DNA of 61,500 bases, taken from Adiantum capillus-veneris. Taxonomy: Eukaryota; Streptophyta; Polypodiopsida; Polypodiales; Pteridaceae. Shown here piece after piece: positions 22,800 to 34,781 of the stretch (positions are counted from its first letter, which is position 1; each line of letters begins with the position of its first letter). The DNA is taken from positions 46,237,768 through 46,299,267 of the forward strand of contig CM043944.1 of NCBI GenBank assembly GCA_014529385.2, written 5' to 3'. A program made the position numbers and the translations under genes. Under the pieces are notes generated by a model, which was not told the DNA's origin, searched no databases, and worked only from the letters and a program-made list of their open reading frames with translations.

Positions 22800-25269
22800 T
22801 TGACACATGCGTGAAAAGATTTATCAAGTACTCTAGAGACCTGAAATTTGCGAAACACTTGAAGAATTACCTGATGGATGAGATTCATGCTAGATGGCGT
22901 GATTCCATTGATTCTCCTCTCAAGTTGGGAAGAAGCTAAAAGGACAGATGAGTGCAAAAAAGCGGAAAGTGTACTCGTAGAAAGAGCTTGATAGAGCTCT
23001 TGACAAGAAGATGAACCAGAGAATGAAAGGCTTTAGGAGGAAATCCACAGATTTTCTTTGTTATTTGGACCGGAAGTCTAGTTTCGAGGTGACAAGCCAT
23101 CTAGCAGTTCAGAGGAGGAGAGCTTGTCCTCTCCTGACAGTGACCAGATGAGCAAGGAAGACCAAGGAGATCAAGGAAGGGGGGGGGGGGGGGTAAGTCT
23201 GCCAGGTCTGAGACGTTTTCGGGCTACGAGGACACCCATCGAGCCCGTGAGTTTGTACAATAGTTTGATGTCGCCTTCTTTGGAGGTTGGTTCACGTTAC
23301 ACTCCAAGGTGCGAAGGGTGGCATCTGATTGAAAGGAACTGCGTAGACATGGTGGTCTACTCTGTTGTTACCCAGAGAAGCATCTGTAACGTGGGTAAAA
23401 TTCAAGAAGATTGTCACGTCGACTTGGGTATTAGACGAATATGAAAGAGATGTCTTTCTTAGGCATTCTCAAATGATGCCAAGCAGTGATGACTACGGCC
23501 AAAGGTTTTGGGATACTTATTTGCGAGTGTCTTCTTTTCGGAAGATTACTCTGAGGGACGAGATTGATTGAGTGGTTTTGCTAGGGTTTGCCAAAAGAGA
23601 TTCCAGAGTATTGTCTAGAACAAAAGTCTCACTCTATTCACAGACTTATGGGACATGCTAAGCAAGGATTTGGAATGCATGCCGGCTCATTGACTTATCC
23701 TACAGACACGATAGGATCTACCTCAACATGGCAAGAGTTTTCTAGGGTTGGCGAGTGTTCATGACCACCAATGTTCGTACCTTTTCTTGGCGTGAATGCT
23801 CCACAAGATCAAGGGTTTATGACTGGGCAACTAGACGAGTATGCGTTCGGGACACAATTGGGTGCTGTTGTGAATGTGTTTTCTCGGTTGGTGCATAATC
23901 CAAGGTCTATGGAAGTTTTGCAAGCTCACCCAGTGTCACAATAGACAAGGCATGCAATAGAGCCCGTTGAGGCTCAAACCCAGGTCCCTTATGTGTCTCA
24001 ATAGGACAGGGAGCATTTGCATGTTGCAGAGTCAGCTGGGGCTCCAAGCCAATCTTTTGGTGTTCGTGAAGAGGTGGCTGGAGGCCAATTCACAGGCTGT
24101 ACGAGTTCAGCCAACCACCTTTCAGAGTTCAAATGTTGGCTTAAATGGACAGTGAACTACTTTCCATGCTATGCATCAGGTTTTTTTACCACCCACGGTA
24201 CATCCTAGGTATTTTGGAGGTGGATCTGTGTTTCAAAACGTGGCTGGTTATGTGTATGGAAACCAACAGTACATGCCTGGAACAGTCTTTTGGGGGTATG
24301 CAAGGCATGATGCCAAAGGTAATATCGGCTTACCGCCAGGGTTTTGATGCAATCAAGGCGAGTTTGGGGTGCCGCAGGCCGCTTTTACTATGGCTGGTTT
24401 TTCTGACGAGCAGGCAAATATGCCATCAAGGAACCAAAATGTTATTGACGAAGGGAACAGATGATCCCCACTACTGTACTCATGTTTTGCAAACACTTCC
24501 CTATGATAATTTGGCATTGTTGGAAAAGCCAAAACCATACAAAGAAGGTGGTGCATCTGTGAAGTTTGATACTTTCAGCGGATTTGAGGACAAGACGAAG
24601 GCTCTTACTTTCCTCCAACAATTTGATACGGCTTATGCAAGGGGGGATTTTCCAGAGGTCTACAAAGTCAAGAAAGCTACCACTTTCTTGGAAGTTCACG
24701 GTGGACGAGATTGTTGATGCAAGAAGGAAAGACACCCGCCACATGGGTTTACTTCAAACAGATGTTTGTATCTGCATAGGTGTCAAATGAGTTTGAAGTT
24801 GATGTCATGACAGATTGGCACCAACTAAATGCGGCGACTTGTAAAAGGCACAATCGAAAGTTTTGTAAAGCGTTGCTTTTAGTAACTTCCTACAAGTTTG
24901 TGCCACTAAGAGAGCATATTGAGAAGTATTGTTATGGGCTGCCTAAAGGGCTCTGGAATAACTGTTTAAAGAACAGAGTGGCAAGCCTTACTCAGCTTAT
25001 GGAAGTTGTCAACACTGGTCATGCCTTGTTGAAAGGAGAAGACAATGGATTCCAGGGCAATGCGAAAGGGGGCCAATCAAAGAAAAATTCAGCAGAGAGG
25101 TGTTTTGCAAAAGCGAGTCCTGAAGCTTCCTAGGGGTCAGGAAATTAGAGAAGGCTAAAGACTTAGCCAAGTCTTTGGGAGGACAAACCAAAACAAAGAA
25201 AAGTAAAGGGAAAAGTTGCAAGACGTTATTTGGCGAAGTTAAAAAACTATCCACCTATGGAGGGGCGTA
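22800..25269 (+). pseudogene. Element F: gag-type retrotransposon remnant with two gag cores
   Basis: A first gag core is read at about 23210-23330 (FSGYEDTHRAREFVQ...FDVAFFGG). It is followed at 23640-23700 by HRLMGHAKQGFGMHAGSLTY, a block also found in G1 and D. A second, different gag core lies at 24560-24690 (VKFDTFSGFEDKTKALTFLQ), continuing to 25133 (HIEKYCYGLPKGLWNN). No knuckle, protease or pol is seen. A G-run of about 16 occurs at 23177. The remnant ends at a purine-rich GGAGGGGCGTA directly before a TGTCACGAG LTR start. Confidence 0.6.
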
Positions 25270-25960
25270 TGTCACGAGACTTTGACAACCACTATCTATA
25301 TTTGTTGGTTTCTTTCCCTTGATTTTTATTTAATTTTTGGGACCCTCTTGTTGAAATTACAAATTACAAATGCCCGGAATTTGCATGGCCAGTGTGAAAT
25401 GGCCGTTGGCCGAGAGTTTCACCCGCAGGAGTCAAGGCCAGGCAGCCACGAGATGGCTAGACTGATAGGCATCGGAATCCAACTAGTAAAGAAGTTGCTA
25501 GGCTCAATTAAAGTCATTTAGACTTCACGGCAAAACTTTTTAAGTTGGCGGGTATTAGGAATTAAACCAAAAAGAGGAAACTGGACACATGGCAGTAGGA
25601 GAGCAACCTACAAGCCAACTCAACTTCCAGAAAGCTCATCCCAGTCGGGGGTCCCCAAAATTGAGGCTGGAGGCTGAGTTTGGCATAATTGCTCTATAAT
25701 ATGTGTGTGAGTAGTGGGTGCAGGTGATCACAGCTTCAATGGGTAGCTTGCCTTCTCCCTTGTCTCATGTAGTGCGATGATTTGCTTTCGTGTATCTCTC
25801 TCCCCCCTCTTTGCACATATGGTAATGCCCCTCTAGTTGGGCTTCTCAGATGACCATGTACAATTTTGGGGGTTTTATGCGCGTTTGCCAAGGCAAGGGC
25901 CTTTTGTACAAGTGACCCTACTGGTACGCACAATTTCATTGTGAAGGATTGGGAAAACGG
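25270..25960 (+). repeat. Putative 3' LTR of element F (right end uncertain)
   Basis: It starts TGTCACGAGACTTTGAC directly after a purine tract. A TATA-like CTATAATA lies near 25694. No second copy exists in the window, so the right end is a guess. Confidence 0.45.
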
Positions 25961-26429
25961 AGCAAAGTTACTTGGAACGGGAACGGGGGGCTCGAGAACG
26001 GTACCGAAACGGAGAGGCGGGGAGCGGAACGGGAACGCCGGAACAGTCCACATTGAAAGTAGCCTCAAAACAATCTATAAGTTAGTAAACAACTATAAGC
26101 CAAGCTTCTAACATCTAGTTGCACAATTAGAATCATGTTTAGGCATGTTTCAACATGTCGCTTGTGCGCGTTAGTGGTTGCGGATGTAAATTGTAATGAG
26201 ACACCTCATAACATACTAAGCGCATCACAAATAACATTATCTAGGAAGTGCAAAGATCGAAGAGCTCAATAGAGAGAAAGATGGAGTAAAAAGACCATGA
26301 CTATACGTTCAAGCGTGGCTTATAAGGCCAGCCAAGGCGCTACGGAAAGGTGAGCACTGAGAACTCAAAGAAAAGATAAGAGTCGAGGCTTAAGAGTCAA
26401 GACTAGCCACTAGCGACTCAAGAGCTCAA
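25961..26429. other. Unassigned sequence with GGGAACG repeats
   Basis: No coding domain is seen. At 25970-26045 there are several copies of a GAACGG/GGGAACG motif, of the kind found near ends of some plant hAT-like elements. A matching inverted end was not found to the right of the transposase. Confidence 0.3.
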
Positions 26430-28600
26430 TCATAGATGCCAAAATGCCAAAATGGAAACATGTCAAGGGCCAAGGTTGAGGGCTCAAGGGCGAGAAGAGC
26501 CACTAGCCTGCCATTCTGTAGTGGTGGCGTGGAGATCATGGATTCATCTCAATCCTCATCCCCAACAGGCTCGTCCGCATCACCCAGCTCATGCAAAACT
26601 TATGTAGATCCACCTGCTTCCCCAAGTATCTCAACCTCAGCCTCCATCTCCCAATGTAGAAAGGGATTGGATACTTTGGATGCCGACTTGCAATGCATTC
26701 GCAAGTTTGCACTCACAAATACAAGATCATTTGCTTTCTCCACGGCAAGTCGGTTTCTCTTCCTGGATGCAATGTGATTGTAAACACTCCACAGTTGCTC
26801 CAAGCAAGAGGAGCTAACCGCTTGGCTGAGGATGCGGATAGCAAGTTGCTGAAGCTCTAGCCCATCTGAGCCATAGTCCTGCCACCACAAAACTGAGGAG
26901 ATCTTTGTGCAATCAACTTGGGCATCGGCAAGCCCAAATGATGCTCGCATATCCCTCTACATAGCAAGCCGATCCTTGATTTTGCGGCGTTCTTCTCGAT
27001 CAGGGTGAAACATGCTCAAGATCTTTTTCCATTGCTTGGTCACCTCCCCATCATGCTCCTATCCTGCACCTTGAAACTCTGGATTCAGCACAAAAGCCGC
27101 ACCATGGAAAGGGGAAGCATAGGAGTCCCATTTGCTTTGACAAAGCTGGCTAATCTCCTCAAACTTGTCTGCATCTGGCTCAAGTGTTTGGAGGGCCTCC
27201 ACCATGCGATCCATGGCCTCAAAAACCTTTGCCAATGCAAGGTTGCATGCCATCAACTACTCGAAGCAAGTGGAGTACAAGCTGCATCATTTTGTCGCCT
27301 CAATGACTCCCAAACCTGGGATCCTTTGACTTGCCTGCACATAGGATCCCTGCGACTGAACTTGCTTAGGATGAGGAAGTGTACTCTGTACTGATGAGGG
27401 TCTGCCGTACTGCACTTTGACATTCGCATAGGCGATGAACCATTAGGTAGTTGTAGGTAAAGCGGGTCTCACAATACTTGAAGAGAACCTGTCCCCTGAC
27501 CGCTTCAAGAATGCAGCAAGAAGGAGATTGTGATTGTTGATGATGAAGGGCATTAGCTTGGACGCATGTGTAAAGAGTGGCTCAATCCAAGGTAGGTGTC
27601 CTATATCCTTTAAAAGGTTGTTAAGGGAATGTGCCATACAAAATGACACTTTGATGCGGGGACACATGCCCTCCAAAATGGCGTCGGTTGCCCTGTTTGA
27701 TGCCTCCCCATCCATGACAAGTTGCAACACCACCTCTGGGCCAATGATATCTATGGCAGACGCCCACTCTCCTGTAAGCACATCGGCTGATTTTCCTGTT
27801 TGTGTGGCATCATGTGAGTGGGCAAAGTACATCTCTCCCTTGCAATAAGCCACAAGCCCATGAATGGATCTCCTGCTGGTGTCGCTTCATCCATCTGCAA
27901 TGAGTGTCACTCCATACTTGGCCCATTGTCGCTTCATGTGTACGACTGCCATTTCCACAACGGCCTTTTCTCTATCAAGAAGAGTAGTATGGAGGGCCTC
28001 TAAAGTGGGTGGTCCGTAATCCCCTATCCTTGTGCACATGGCCTTGAAGTAGTCCGACCTATACATGTCACAAAGGTCAAGAGTCAAGACAATGTTGAAT
28101 GGACAATGAACATACTAGTTATGGTCATAATATGTTTGAGCATTGAGAACTTGGAACTTACCGAGCCTTTATGAAAGGGATATGGTCGTGATAAAAAAAG
28201 CGGGCACCAAAGGCATCCACATCCTCCTTCTTTTTTGGATCCCATGATGCATCTAGAGTTCGTTGACGATGGGTGGGAAGAGAGGGATGTTTGAGCCGCT
28301 ACACTTCTACCTCCGACGAAAGCTTGCGAATGAGTGGTAGAAGAAGGAAAACCAAGTGATTGTGGTCAATGGCTTGCTGCTTGGGTCGATCATTTGCTTT
28401 GGCTCTCATAATGGCATCCTTGATCTCAAGCTCCTCCTTCTCCTTGGCTGTTACATTCTTGCAATGCTTCACTTGCTCCCCCACTACGTGAAGCAGGTAT
28501 ACTCGAACCTTGCTTGTCTCGGATTTGCGGTGGAAGCCACATAGTTTGCACGTCCATGATCTTGCACCGTCGTCTTTGTCCAAGACTTCGGAATGTGTAA
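26430..28600 (-). pseudogene. hAT-superfamily transposase gene (BED finger, DUF659-type), broken
   Basis: Read on the minus strand. A BED-type zinc finger at 28450-28583 (WTCKLCGFHRKSE, then an H/C pair) is followed by a probable intron from about 28163 to an acceptor near 28050 (ATGTATAG). Next comes a DUF659-like block (FKAMCTRIGDYGPPTLEALH, 27960-28060). The catalytic core at 27443-27889 has LVMDGEASNRA and the C-x2-H box CMAHSLNNLLKDIG. The C-terminal dimerisation domain at 26600-26950 contains LAIRILSQAVSSSCLEQLW and NRLAVEKANDLVFV. A TGA (27887-27889) interrupts the ADG-x-SD segment where Trp is usual, and the middle is in several frames. Transposases of this group cut and paste DNA and leave 8-bp duplications. 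Terminal inverted repeats were not located. Confidence 0.8.
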
Positions 28601-29583
28601 CTAAGTCAGACTTTGTAAATCATTAATTTATTTACGAGAAAAGAATTATCTAATTAGTTGTGTGCACATCAGAATAGATTTAGAAGTTCTGGGGCCTCAG
28701 GTGCGCCCAAGTTTGGGCCAGTGCACCTCAGGGAGACCCTAGCAAAAAATACCCTGAAGCCTTAGCGATTGGGAAATCAGGTCTTTAATGAAGGGGTAGA
28801 TAGTAGCCTCAGATTTCAGGCTCAGAAAATTACGCGCGCTAGTGCAAGCACAGGAATGAGATGGGGTCCTTAGAATATTAACCCTAAGGCTTGATTATTT
28901 TACGGCCTTAGGATAAGTTAGTTAAAAGTATTCTTAAATGATTTGCGCTGGACCAAATGGCCGGACAAGTGCGAACAGGGTGAATTTCAGCAAAGCTTTA
29001 GTAGGAAACTATTCCTCTCTACCTACTATACACACACACAAAGTTTGCAGCGTTTCCGTCGCGAAAAGGACCTCCGTTTCCGCATTGGACCGCGCTCAGG
29101 TAACAATTTCTGGTTATGTGCAGAAAATTACACCAAGCGTGTGTGCGTGTGTTTGCATGTTTCCTTCGTGGGTTGACTGCAGGAATGATTATGTCCGAAG
29201 AGACATAGTTAGCGGAAGATAGACTCTCGTTTTTGAGAGCTTCCGATGAGTTTTGTGGAAGATACACTCTCATCTACGAGAGCTTCCTAAAATCTCACAG
29301 AAGAGGAAAGATCCTCTTAGTAGTCAAGAGAGCAGTTCTTCTACTCTCTCAGTCGGAAGAAGAAGGACAAGAAAGAATAGAGGACGGGCTTTCGCTCCGT
29401 TCCTGTGCTTGTAAAGAATTCTCCCTTAGTAATAAAGATATTCTCTTTATGGGGGGGGGGGGGGGGACCAGCCCATCGTCTGGTCCCCAATGATGTGTCA
29501 AGCTTTCTCTCTTTCTCTCCAAAGTCTCTTGAGTATATAAATTGCATTTAACAGTCAGTTTTCGCTTTCGTATTTTTGTGACA
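28601..29583 (+). repeat. Element C 5' LTR (left boundary not resolved)
   Basis: The LTR ends TTTTTGTGACA at 29583, followed by a G and the primer-binding site at 29585-29596 (TGGTATCAGAGC). AATAAA at 29431-29436, a long G-run and a perfect hairpin (29463-29488) match the ends of the LARD1 LTRs. Sequence from about 29230 to 29580 is similar in order and wording to 5200-5579. No second LTR of C exists in the window, so the left end cannot be fixed. 28640-28940 holds no recognised coding sequence. Confidence 0.65.
29463..29488 (+). promoter_or_regulatory. Hairpin in element C LTR
   Basis: Inverted repeat GGGGACCAG/CTGGTCCCC, preceded by a G-run of about 16 and AATAAA at 29431-29436. Conserved with LARD1 although the flanking sequence differs. 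Confidence 0.7.
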
Positions 29584-30390
29584 GTGGTATCAGAGCAAGG
29601 TCATCTCTCTCTTCCTTAAGGGATTGACGACTCTTGGTAGACTGCAGATTCTCCATACTCTTGAGAAAGGGAAGGAGAAAATGCCGATGGGGTCGGGAGA
29701 AATCCCGCAGAACCCAAAGGCGTCAGAACCAAGGAAAGATCCTTTGATTGGAACCGCCCGCATGCACGAGAGGTACAGGAAACCTCCAGAACGTCATGTG
29801 CGGTTGAACCCAAAGGTTCAAGAGCAGGATCCCCCTGATTCCCCTCAGTTCTCTTTCATGAAGGATCTGGATGACATCGTTGCTCCGGAAGACATGTTTC
29901 TTGACGATCCGTCGCAGCAAGAAGTGCATTCAAGGGAAAAGACTCCTGTCCATAAGGTGTCTAAGCATAGAAAGAAGGAGCACCATAAGAAGAAGCACCA
30001 CATGCAGAAAACATTCAAGTCGGGAGACAAAGATGTGAAATTCGACACCTACAATGGACGGCGTGATAATGACAAAGCTTTGGCTTTCATCCGCCAATTC
30101 GAAGTTGCATTTGCTGAATGGAATTTTAAAGAAAGATCCAAGCTTCGCCATGTTAGTATGTACTTGAAAGACACTGCCAGCAGTTGGTGGTTAACCCTTA
30201 TCGTGGAAGATCGCAAACCCAAAGATTGGATTGCTTTCAAGAAGGAGTTCTACGCACAGTTCCTTCCTCTAGATTATGAGGAAGAGGTAAAGAAAGAATG
30301 GGATCGACTTTCACAGTCAGAGAACGAAACTGTTCCACGCTATGTGGATAGTTTTTGGGGACGTTCTCTTGAAAGTCACTCCATTCAAGA
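29584..30390 (+). pseudogene. Element C gag (nearly intact first part)
   Basis: A 257-codon frame starts near 29624. It has a Pro-rich head, a basic His/Lys stretch (KHRKKEHHKKKHHMQK) and the gag core DVKFDTYNGRRDNDKALAFI, then LRHVSMYLKDTASSWWL and AQFLPLDYEEEVKKEWDRLS. It shifts frame near 30345, and the gag C-terminus continues at 30342-30752 (KFEAGLHKALQKAMKLYPRG). It is the best-preserved gag in the window and the reference used here for B and LARD1. Confidence 0.85.
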
Positions 30391-32375
30391 AGATTGACGA
30401 TTCGGAAAAGCTGCGCAAGTTTGAAGCAGGATTGCATAAAGCCTTGCAAAAGGCTATGAAGCTTTACCCTCGAGGTAACTTGCAGATACTTATGGAATCA
30501 GCCCGTATAGCTGATGGAATACATGACAAGGGTACTCCCAGGAAGATGGAGCAAAGCACTTACCATGCCAAGCAGAAGGCTCTCCATGAGCAGCCCACCT
30601 CTACTTCTTCTTCGCAAAAGAGAAAAGAACCGCCTCCGAAGCAGAAGCAAAGCCAAATCAGCCCAAGAAAGGGAGATATCTCTCTCCCGCCGAGTTGCGA
30701 ACCTACATTAGTGAAGGAAGATGCTTCAAGTGCGGACAAGTTGGTCATATGAAGGGTGATTGTCCTACCAAACCTCCGCAACCACCCTCTTCCAATGCAG
30801 TCCCAGATGTACAGGGAAATACAACCAAGGATGGAAAAGAAAGAGCTCTTCTTAAAGCATGGGGTAGCATCAACAACCAACGGGCTCTCATTTTGTTTGA
30901 CCCTGACAGTACAGACTTCGTCATCTCTACCAAGCTAGCTGATGACCTGAACTTGTAGCCCAATCGTTTTGGAGTTTCTATTCAAGCACGATCTGCTTTC
31001 AAAGGGCAAAACTCAAACTCTACTCCAGTCATAGAGAAGTTGAATCTAAAGGTCGACGACTACAAGGATCAAGAGTCTTTCTTACTAGCTTCACCTGAAG
31101 GATGCTATGTTATCTTGGGAATGCCTTGGTACTACAAGATGCATCCCATTCTTGACTATGTTCAAAAAACCTTATCCTTCGCTCATAAAGGAAAGGAGTA
31201 TCTTGTACTTGCAGATGCAGGTGATTGGCGTATCCCTATCGCCAATCACATTGCCATGAAGAAAGTAATGAAAAAGTGTGTTTCAGCGTACTTGATTTTT
31301 GCACAAGAGAGATGTGTCTGTTTCACAACTTTCTTCCTCTTTAGAGCAAAAAAGACTTAAGTTATTAGAAAGTTATAAAAATTGTTTTGCAGATGAACTT
31401 CCAAATAAACTCCCACCTTCGCGACCTTAGGATCATACAATTGATTTGATCCCAGGAAGTTCTCCTCCAAATCAGCCCCCTTATCGAGTTAGTCTAATGC
31501 AGCAAGAGGAAATTCTCAAGCAGGTTAACGAACTTTTGAAGAAGGGCTTAATAAGGCCTAGTACTTCTCCATATTGTTCACTTGTCTTGCTAGTACAAAA
31601 AAAGGATGGCACATTCCGCATGTGCATAGACTATAGATCTCTAAACAAGATCACAATCAAGAATTGATTTTCAATCCCTCGGATTGACGACATTCTTGAC
31701 AAGTTACAAGGAGCAAGTGTTTTTAGTCGTATAGACTTGAAGAGCGGTTATCATCAACTCCGCATAGCTCCTCAGGATGTGCATAAGACTTCATTTAGAA
31801 CAACCTTCGGGTTGTATGAATTCTTAGTGATGCCTTTTGGACTCACTAATGCACCAGCCACATTCAACAGAATGATGGATAGAATCTTCCACTCATATAG
31901 AAGCTTCACAGGTGTTTTCTTTGATGATGTGTTAATCTTCTCAGAGACGGAAGACGAACACTATAAGCATCTCGCCTTAGTGTTTAAAGAATTACACAAA
32001 CACAAATTATTTGTGAAGGCTAGGAAGAGTGAGTTCTTTCTAAAAGAAATCCACTATTTGGGCCATATAGTATCTAACAATCAGGTGAGAATGGACCCTG
32101 ATAAGATTCAAGCAGTTGTAGAATGGCCTACGCCAACTACAGTACATGATATACGAAGCTTCCTTGGCCTCTGTTCTTATTATCGGCGTTTCATTCGAGC
32201 TTTTACCGCGATAGCAGGTCCCCTCCATGACCTGACAAAGAAGCGGATTCCATTCCATTGGGGTCTGGACAAAAACAAGCTTTCGAAAAGCTTAAGTATC
32301 TACTCAGTCACGGACCTGTTCTCACCGTCCCTGATCTTCGCAAACCTTCGAGGTATACTGCGATGCAATACCCTA
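30391..32375 (+). pseudogene. Element C gag end, knuckle, protease, RT and start of RNase H (Ty3/gypsy)
   Basis: An intact CCHC knuckle, CFKCGQVGHMKGDC, lies near 30717-30758. The protease active-site region reads LILFDPDSTDFVIS (30889 on), with Asp where related copies have Gly. Protease continues past a TAG (30956-30958) to CYVILGMPWYYKMHP. RT runs 31446-32300: [36 protein letters not shown], a TGA at 31665 that looks like CGA changed to TGA, LKSGYHQLRIAPQDVHKT, MPFGLTNAPATFNRMMD, the catalytic GVFFDDVLIFS, and the thumb region FLGLCSYYRRFIRAF. RNase H is cut a few residues after FEVYCDA at about 32370. No integrase follows on this strand. Confidence 0.88.
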
Positions 32376-32408
32376 TGAGAATACCTTATGACCATGCAAT
32401 ACCCATCA
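32376..32408. repeat. 33-bp patch identical to 38278-38310
   Basis: The stretch starting TGAGAATACCTTATGACC is found again, base for base, inside the inverted LARD-like LTR at 38278-38310. Here it lies exactly at the point where the RNase H of element C breaks off, which suggests filler DNA at a deletion or insertion junction. Confidence 0.7.
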
Positions 32409-33480
<1,072 letters not shown>

Positions 33481-33955
33481 TGAGGGGATATATGTGGCTT
33501 GATGATTTGTAACCAGCTGACCTACTACCCAGGTGGTCTTGGACAGATAAACAATAATTTTCAGCTTAGAAAACCGGAAATTGAGCACTTCGATAATGGT
33601 GATATAAGTCCGAGTAATTAAGAGAGATAGAGAGACTAAGATATAGAGATGGATTGGGAGAAATGGAGAGGTAGAGTTTCTCCCCTACATGGTACTAGCC
33701 GCTGAATAGGCACCCCTTTTGGTAATTGTTTTATCTATGTAAAATTCAGCAGTACAAAGCTCATGATATAGATGTGCTTTTGTGAGAGCGACCGAGAGAG
33801 AGGGTGTGCCAAAAGACTTGTACAACTTGCTAGTTTGCCCTGTAAATAGGATTGTGTGAAACACTAGCGCCTTCCTTTTCTTACTATGGTGGTCGTCTTG
33901 GCTGAAATTTGCAGCAGCATGGGGGACTGAACTCTGGCGCGTTGGCTTTTTATAT
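33481..33955. other. Unassigned sequence left of LINE copy 1
   Basis: No gene is recognised. The piece is rich in GAGA-type dinucleotides (33620-33680, 33790-33805). It may belong to the LARD-like LTR that continues at 37848, but similarity by eye is too weak to claim. Confidence 0.3.
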
Positions 33956-34298
33956 GAGAGAGAGAGAGAGAAATGAAATGAAATGAAATGAAATTTTATA
34001 TTAACGTCTTCAAAAGGCCAAAGTGACCTATGAGACCAGGAAGTTACAATGCGGTGTATCTGATATCAAGTCAGGTTAACAAAATAAATAAAACAAGGGA
34101 TAACAAGATATAAATACTGCGGAATCCTAAACTAAGCGGATAGGTGTGAAAGGCGAAAGGCGTGAATCGTGTGAACTGAGCTATACAAGGTGTAGACAAT
34201 TTGGGAGGGAAGTAGAAATCTATCTGCATAGAGATCCATCTTCATCTGCACTCTGGACGACGAAAAAGTATGGCTCGAATCCTTTGCTGTAGCCTCCT

Positions 34299-34781
34299 TC
34301 AAAACTGTGTAGCTCCTCTTCTCCATCGGGGTCGTCTAGATCTCCCTAGCTCCAATGCACGGTCTATTAGAATGCCAGTAGTGCGGGTAGACCTCTCTAC
34401 TGTTGGTTGCTCCTCTGTCTGTTCTTCTGGGTGTACAGTATCTAGTGTAAAAAAATCTGTGATCTGTCTCTGGGGTTGTCTCTCTTCAGCTCTCCTCAGT
34501 AAAGTTTCTCTATGCCTGTGTAGCTCAAGTAGATATAGCCCAAGACATCTCTGATCCTCATAACTCATGACCCTAGATAGTGGCTCGAAACCTTCTCTGA
34601 ATAGACAATGAAAACGGCCTCGTATCTCATAGTACACTGTGCAATGACATATGTGGTGTACCTCTGTCTCTGGCTCTAGATGGCATAAGCGGCATATCCT
34701 GCTATCTGCTAGTGTCCCTCTGAATCTGCCAGTCTCAATCTCGAGCTGATTGAGGACGTGCGTATCTGGCCAATGGCACAT
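34299..34781 (-). pseudogene. LINE copy 1 C-terminal Cys/His domain
   Basis: The frame contains ICRLCHLEPETEVHHICHC, a C-x2-C...H...C arrangement common downstream of RT in plant and Tx1/L1-type LINEs. LINE copy 2 has the same block near 47760-47800 (ICHLCRLEQATELHYTCHS). It follows the RT frame with a small overlap at 34709-34781, suggesting a frameshift. Confidence 0.75.

Noticed and set aside
26430-28600. A functional host gene derived from a hAT transposase
   Set aside because: A stop in the catalytic core and several frame changes argue for a dead transposon rather than a domesticated gene.
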